NCBI GenBank assembly: GCA_003290165.1
Contig: QNQO01008294.1
Location: 1 to 64,000 of the forward strand
Length of the DNA stretch: 64,000 bases
Reading direction: 5' to 3'
From: Berberis thunbergii
Taxonomy: Eukaryota > Streptophyta > Magnoliopsida > Ranunculales > Berberidaceae
In this document: in pieces, positions 58,676 through 64,000 of the stretch
Layout: every line of letters starts with the position of its first letter
Position numbering within the stretch: the first letter of the stretch is position 1
Translations under genes and position numbers: made by a program
The notes under the pieces: generated by a model
Told to the model about the DNA's origin: nothing
Databases searched by the model: none
What the model saw: only the letters and a program-made list of their open reading frames with translations

Positions 58676-60309
58676 TTTGTTCGAGGTCTAGCAAAAGGGT
58701 ATTTAGGGTGGTGTGATAAGCATTCAAAACATTGATTTTTATGCCTCATTTAGGTATTTATTAGTCTCTAGTAAATGAATTAAATGTCTCTATTTGTCTC
58801 GAATTTGATTATTGTAATAATTTTTTGCAAAAAATCAAGAAATGTGCAAATTTTGAGACAATTCTACCATAAATTTGCATGATCAAGAGTTTAGGAGCAA
58901 TTGGAGAAATTATGAAATCTATGAAAAATACAAAATTCAAGGTATTTGGGCACGTCCATGGAAACATGTGGCAAGTTTCAAGATAAGAATTTCAAGTATG
59001 GAGAATGCAATAATCATAAAGAGAAATAAAGCATCAACTCTAAGCTTATTCCAATGATCAAATCAAAGAATATTTCATTGCCTTGATTTTGTCTCGCCAT
59101 ATCTACCTTCAATTGGGAATCCCTTGATGTATTTATCCCTAATTAGTGCTCCAATGACTTTATATGATATGATTTGGAGTATAATCAAGAGATTTGTGAG
59201 ATTTGGAGTATAATCATGGAATTTGTGAGATCTTATCCTCATTTCAAGCTTTAGTGGAGAACATATAAATAGACTCTCAAACTCTTGAAAATGAGACATT
59301 TAGTTTTTTTCATACAACATTTTCTTATTCCGAGCATTGCTTAGATTAGTTTTCTTTCTTTCATTGGAGCTTTCGATTCAAGTCAAGTTTATTACATGTA
59401 AGTTTTTAGTTTTGAATTTAATACAACTTAATATTTTTTTATGCATTAGTTATCTTTTAATTTAATTAGTTTACTTCCTCATCTACCTTTCTTGTTCCAT
59501 TCTTAGATTATTTCATCATAATGACAATAGTAGGTTAACCTCTCCTCTCAAGTAGAGGAGATGAAACCTACTTGAGAGATAATTTCTATTAATCCTAGGT
59601 TCAACCAATGAATCAAAGTTGTCAAATCAAAAGATGGATAACGAAGGATTATGCAAAATGAAGATAAGAACTTGGAAACAAGAATTATATTTGTTTCTCG
59701 TAGTTCTTCAATTCTTTGTAAATTATAATCATCCAATGAAAATAGGGCATCCAGAGGGGTGGATTAATCATAGTCAAATGATTATTTTTTTTTATCGTCG
59801 AAAGAGGTAAGTAAAATTCTATCTTAGAAAAAGAATTTTCTTTTGAGCATGGGTTTTGAATTAAAAGTTAAAGGAATTTGTACAAGTATTCAAAAACAGA
59901 TTTACAAAAATGTGTTAAATTAATTTCTACAAAACTAAGAAGTGGATTGTCCAATCCTTGAGACATTTCTTTTAATTGGTAAATTTGTTTAGTAATTTTC
60001 ATGCTCAATTTTGAATCAAAGTTTGTTTAAGGAAAAAAATTCATCTTCTATTCTCTAAATTTTATTTCCCTTTTTTCCACCATTCTTAATTTTATTTGAT
60101 CTTCTAAAGTGTTTCTAAAATTTTGAGCTTGAATCCATATAACTTGGTGAGTAGGATGATAACCCCTATGAACCACTTTACTTGTAATTTTTTTAGAATT
60201 TTACAGTTAATTGATTAGAAGAGAACAAAAACTAACAAAAAAAGAAGTATTGATTGCTTGGAGTTTTAAGCGACGAGAATTTCGAACAAATCACTCATAT
60301 CTGTCATCA
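58676..60309 (+). mobile_element. Athila/Tat-type retrotransposon remnant: pre-polypurine box plus LTR
   Basis: TTTGTTCGAGGTCTAGCAAA at 58676-58695 is the same box that precedes the LTR in the two elements near 7.56 and 12.95 kb. After a degenerate tract (TTTAGGGTGGTG), an LTR-like unit starts TGATAAGCATTCAAAACATT at 58714 and ends TCTGTCATCA at 60309 (about 1.6 kb). This is the 3' end of an element whose gag-pol side to the left is deleted or unrecognisable. No target duplication can be judged because the 5' side is lost. A 9-codon-scale inverted phrase CTCTCCTCTCAAGTAGAGGAGA is at 59540-59561. Confidence 0.6.
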
Positions 60310-61625
60310 AAAATATTGTATCAACCAAGAATTTTACTAGTAAAAACATGGGTCAAGTAATTATATTACAAAAATCTTAGAAAGAGTTTACCCTTTTCAC
60401 TCATATCCTTTTTAGAAACAGTTTACCCTTTTCAAGTAAACGAAGAAGGAATAATTACAAAAATCTTAGAAAAAGAGGTTTTCTTCCCTATTTTTTTAAA
60501 ATACCCAAAGTCGCAAATCTCAATATGTTAAAAAAGAAAACATTATCTATTAATCTAATAAATAAAAATTGAGACAAATAAATTACTTAAAAGAAGAAAT
60601 TAATTACAAAAGAACAAAAGATCAATTAAAGGATTTTCAACTACAATCTCAAATTAGTCAATTCAAAATAAAATTAGAAATGAAAGTTGATTCAGATATT
60701 CCTAACACTTTCTGTCATAGAAAATAACAATTACTCAGTCTTTCTTATGAAGATGGTTTTATAGATAAGAAGATCCAACAAAAGCTAGACCTATACAAAT
60801 GAATGAAAAATTAATAGAATATTGTAAATAAGAATTCAATATCGTAATTAAGAAAAACCTAATTAAAAAAAGTAAATTCTCACGAAGCTTCTCAGCCATT
60901 TATGTTAGAAAAACTAGTTTAGATAAAATGTGCAGCACAATAATTAATAACAAATTACAAACCCTGAAATGATGCCCTCAAATGGATTAGATATTCAATC
61001 CCAAATAAAAAAGGTTTAATAAATAGACTAGAGCCTTTCTTTTCCAAACAGTCAAACACCAAATTGTTCTTACTCTTTGTTTTTCTGTTTTGCAAAAAAT
61101 TCAATGATATTTTTCATACTAATTCTCTTATCACTAGTGAAATATGTATGGTCCGGTCAAAGAAGTTCTTCCTCCCCAAGTTGAAGAAGGATGAAAGATT
61201 TCTTGTATTCAAATTTCTTCAACCTCAAGAATTCCAAGTATCTTCATTATGATTTTTTGCAAAATTTTCCCTAGCATGGTATGTTGCTGGGATCATGTAT
61301 TTGCTCTAGTTCATAGCCTACGCCACTCCACTCATATTTCTTTTTCTCTGTGCCGAAGATTTAGAGTCAAATGGTGGACATGTTTTGACTATTCTAGTGT
61401 AACAAAGCAAGTTATGGAGAAATATTTCAACTTCAAGATCAAAACAATACAACTAGACAAAGCAGAACAATCAAAACTCTTTAATTTGAATAATCAATTT
61501 TAATAGCAACCATAAAGAATCAACTGTACAAATACCTCTCTCAAATTTGCTCCTCAGATGCTGTTGACAACGATGATACAACCTTACAGAATAATCCAAA
61601 CGAATATGATTATTTGGGATTATTT
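60310..61625. other. No recognised gene
   Basis: AT-rich. The stretch 60341-60480 has a short duplicated phrase (TTACCCTTTTCA...AATTACAAAAATCTTAGAAA). No coding, RNA or element signal is strong enough to call. Confidence 0.4.
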
Positions 61626-62239
61626 GGAAATTGCTATGTGTATCCGACTATTTTGCTCATTTGCACCAACTCTTTGTTACATCGACATTTTGAAATGTTT
61701 TGACTTTGTTGCACCAACCTAAGAAATGTAACACCAACTTACTATTTTTTTAACAAATGGAAACCATTTGGTGATGAATTTCTCGTTTAGGAGCGTCAAT
61801 ACAAAAATTATAAGAAACGTAAGTAGTTGCAACTATTAACAAAAATGCATTCAACCCCAAGAATTCTACATCCAAAAATTTACTATAAGAATCATCCATA
61901 CAAAGTCCTAAATAAACAAGTAATTTTATTTTACTAAACAATCTTTATAAGCTAAATCTAGAAAATGTATTCTAGATGTTTGTACGCAAATTTGAAAGTG
62001 AAGAATTCGTGACCGAAGTTTAACTCTATCAATAACATTTACTCTTGTTTTTTCGTCAAGAAAAAATTAATGCTCACAAATGAGAAAATTTAACTACCAT
62101 ATTGTTTTTATTGTTAAAAAATATAAGTCGGTGTTACATATTTTAGGTTGGTGCAACAAAATCCAAACACTCCAAAATGTCTGTGCAACAAAGAATTTGT
62201 GCAACCGAACAAAATATTCGGGTACACGTAGCAACTCCC
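61626..62239. mobile_element. Long-TIR MITE, Mutator-like
   Basis: Two ~125-bp arms are inverted copies: 61626-61750 starts GGAAATTGCTATGTGTATCC and 62115-62239 ends with the complement of GGGAGTTGCTACGTGTACCC. Both contain CTTTGTT.CA...ACATTTTG and TTTGTTGCACCAACCTAA. Flanking 9-mers GGATTATTT (61617-61625) and GGTTATTTT (62240-62248) are similar but not identical. The core is non-coding. A long TIR with a possible 9-bp duplication suggests a MULE-derived non-autonomous element. Confidence 0.65.
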
Positions 62240-63252
62240 GGTTATTTTGGTCGCAACAATGAATTAGTTAACAACACATCATTCTCAAAGGTGTCTCGCA
62301 TGCCATTATCCACCAAAGGCCAAAAAATATTCTCATCAAAGGACCCATAATCATTTTTTTATGCGTCCAAAAATTGTTCTTCTGTGAGTTTGACCTGCAA
62401 AACAACTGTTAGACTGCCAAATACCACTTTTTGATGGCCGAAGGCACTCTGATGCTTAAGTCAGTAACTATGTTGGAAGAATGATGTAAATCTGGACAAA
62501 ACTCAGTTAAAGTTGCATACGTTTGTCGAATGTTCTCTTTACCTTTTATAATGGTCGCGGTTAACTCTCAGCCTGCTTTAAGCATGTGAAGCGTAACAGA
62601 AAGAGATGTTTCTTGTAACAGTCCCCTTTTTAATTGAGATGCGTTCGTGGAGGCGTAACTCCCTCCACGACTCTTTCTTAGTGCAACATTCCTCTTTTTT
62701 ATGAGAGAATTCATATCGGCCCTAGACTTGGGCTCTGATTTGTTTAAGCTTGAATTCGGGCTTTGTTTACATCTCCCCAGTGGTGGGCCTAATCTGGACC
62801 TCTATAATTGGCATCATTCTTCTTGGGCTTAATGAGCTTACCCAATAGATTGGGCGTTGTATTCTCGTGATGGATCTTTTATGCCACATGTACGATCGTG
62901 ATGATCGGTCTATTTTGATGTATCATTAGTTACTCCTTCCCTAGTTAGTAGGTATGTTCAAGTATCCACTAATTGTATGGCGATTATGCTTTTTTTATTG
63001 CAACATTACGGCTTGGTTAGTGCTCTTGCTATCTATCGTTGTTGTTTTCTCTCCGTTGTTCCATCCGTCTGTATATTTTGGCACAATTTCTAGAATTTCG
63101 TGCAGTTGTCACACTTTGCACATTCTCCAAGAGCGGTCATTTCGTAGTCCATTCCTATAAAAATGAGAAATTTTGTGTATGCTCTGTTTCGTTCTTTATC
63201 TTCTCATTTTATGATTGTTAACCTTTTGATTCCTTGCATTTGTTATGTAGTC
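62240..63252. other. Leader-like sequence before the gag-like frame
   Basis: From about 62615 (TGTAACAGTCCCC) the sequence becomes less AT-rich, with phrases such as GGGCTTTGTTTACATCTCC. It could be LTR or leader of the element whose coding region starts at 63253. No primer binding site is recognised. Confidence 0.35.
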
Positions 63253-63708
63253 ATGTCTAACCCCAGGGTTTTAGGTGACGATGCCCTTGGTGCTTGTGAA
63301 GCTTTCTTTATGCATAAGAAGCCAACACGCGCGACTCTGGACAACATTCGTCACAACTGCTCATTGCCAAACGATATGGAGATTGTTTTCCCTGGAGAGG
63401 GTGACTGTCCTTATCGTCCTAGGCATGGATACATTGCTTTTTATCCTAGTATATTCCATTCCCAATTTAGGCTTTCAGCTCCTACTATTGTTTGGGGGTA
63501 CTTGGATTTGGTTAGAATTGTTTCGGCTCAACTGATCCCTAATGTTGGAAGAATGATATCAACCTTGGCAAGGGGTGCTTCGGGTCGTATCCCTATGAAT
63601 GCTAGGGTTTCGCACTCTCTGGTAGGGTTCAACATGGACCCTAGTTACACCTGTCACCTGCATTCTCCTCCTTGCTTTGAGGACCTACGAGAGGAGTTTG
63701 TGGGCTAG
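63253..63708 (+). CDS. Retroelement gag-like protein, putative gypsy-type transposon domain (partial)
   Basis: I chose ATG at 63253 (MSNPRVLGDDALGACEAFFM) rather than the in-frame ATG 30 codons earlier, because the upstream 30 residues are hydrophobic and unlike the family. The part YRPRHGYIAFYPSIFHSQFR, then LSAPTIVWGYLDLVRIVSAQ and LIPNVGRMI, matches the shape of the plant putative gypsy-type transposon domain (family form: GFVAVY...GLRFPLHPFV..VL..F.VSLAQL.PNSWR). In complete elements this frame is the start of a gag-like polyprotein. Here a TAG at 63706-63708 ends it after EDLREEFVG. Related coding sequence continues in another frame after an intron-like or shifted stretch (VELSLFLKEREFCRWF at about 63780-63830), so the copy may be damaged. 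The element runs off the window. Confidence 0.5.
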   Translation: MSNPRVLGDDALGACEAFFMHKKPTRATLDNIRHNCSLPNDMEIVFPGEGDCPYRPRHGYIAFYPSIFHSQFRLSAPTIVWGYLDLVRIVSAQLIPNVGRMISTLARGASGRIPMNARVSHSLVGFNMDPSYTCHLHSPPCFEDLREEFVG

Positions 63709-64000
63709 TCGATGTCCTTGTTGTATGCCTCCTTTTTTTTCCAACCACTTTAGGTTTCGTGGGAATCAGATTCTAAGAAGGTTGAGCTGTCACTATTTTT
63801 AAAAGAGCGGGAGTTTTGCCGTTGGTTTTGTGATCTTCCCCGAGTATCAGTGGAAGATTTCCTTAGTATGGACATCATTATCCGTGGTGGTCTGGTTTCA
63901 CTGGGTAGCTAGGGCAAGCCTTGCTTCAGAGGTTACTGTTGTGCGCGCTAGTGATGTAGGAGTCCCGACTTCTTTTTCTGCTCGAGGTCATAGGAACACT
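63709..64000 (+). pseudogene. Continuation of the gag-like region
   Basis: Plus-strand translation gives ESDSKKVELSLFLKEREFCR and WFCDLPRVSVEDFLSMD, then a TAG near 63910 (VSLGS-stop). This is coding-like and probably belongs to the same retroelement gene, interrupted by a stop. The window ends before any pol domain. Confidence 0.4.

Overview
This is plant nuclear DNA, most likely from a eudicot: AT-rich, intron-bearing gene pieces, Athila/Tat-type Ty3-gypsy retrotransposons, CACTA elements with long subterminal repeats, Helitron helicase remains, a tRNA-derived SINE and several microsatellites. I cannot name the species. Almost all of the window is transposable-element sequence. Only one host gene looks intact: a WEB-like coiled-coil protein on the minus strand near 49.7-51.9 kb. 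The other recognisable host sequences are broken or transposon-captured fragments.

Left part (1-26 kb). Three short unidentified exons and a broken vacuolar amino-acid-transporter (AVT1-like) fragment are followed by a four-layer nest of insertions. (1) A short hAT-like element (2600-25608; 8-bp target duplication ACGGTATG/ACGTTATG) sits at the splice donor of the AVT1-like exon. (2) An Athila-like retrotransposon (3496-25256; 5-bp duplication TTTGT) sits in the hAT element. (3) A minus-strand relative with a single LTR (5743 to about 10848) replaces most of its gag-pol. (4) A 10.55-kb CACTA element (12987-23538; 3-bp duplication ATA) lies 13 bp into the Athila 3' LTR. The CACTA element has no visible transposase. 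It carries sense-oriented, intron-containing fragments of at least four unrelated host genes: an ATAD1-like AAA ATPase, phosphoribosylglycinamide formyltransferase (PUR3), a dienelactone-hydrolase-like protein and an ABC1/UbiB-type kinase. It is a Pack-CACTA.

Middle part (26-49 kb). A CACTA-type right end is followed by a 3.74-kb LTR-like unit (26519-30262; duplication GTTCT). Next come a tandem array with repeated GTAAG donors and fragments of a PP2C (POL/PLL type), a PELP1-like protein and a type I MADS-box gene, closed on the right by another CACTA-type end at 38782. A near full-length but decayed Helitron Rep/helicase gene (about 39.3-45.0 kb) follows, then the 3' part of another long LTR.

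Right part (49-64 kb). This holds the intact WEB-like gene, a second CACTA element (52733-56787) containing a SINE, internal duplications and a hAT-type end, an Athila/Tat-type LTR remnant (58676-60309), a long-TIR MITE (61626-62239), and at the right edge the start of a gag-like (putative gypsy-type transposon) coding region. The main biological interest is gene-fragment capture and nested insertion, not a working multi-gene pathway.
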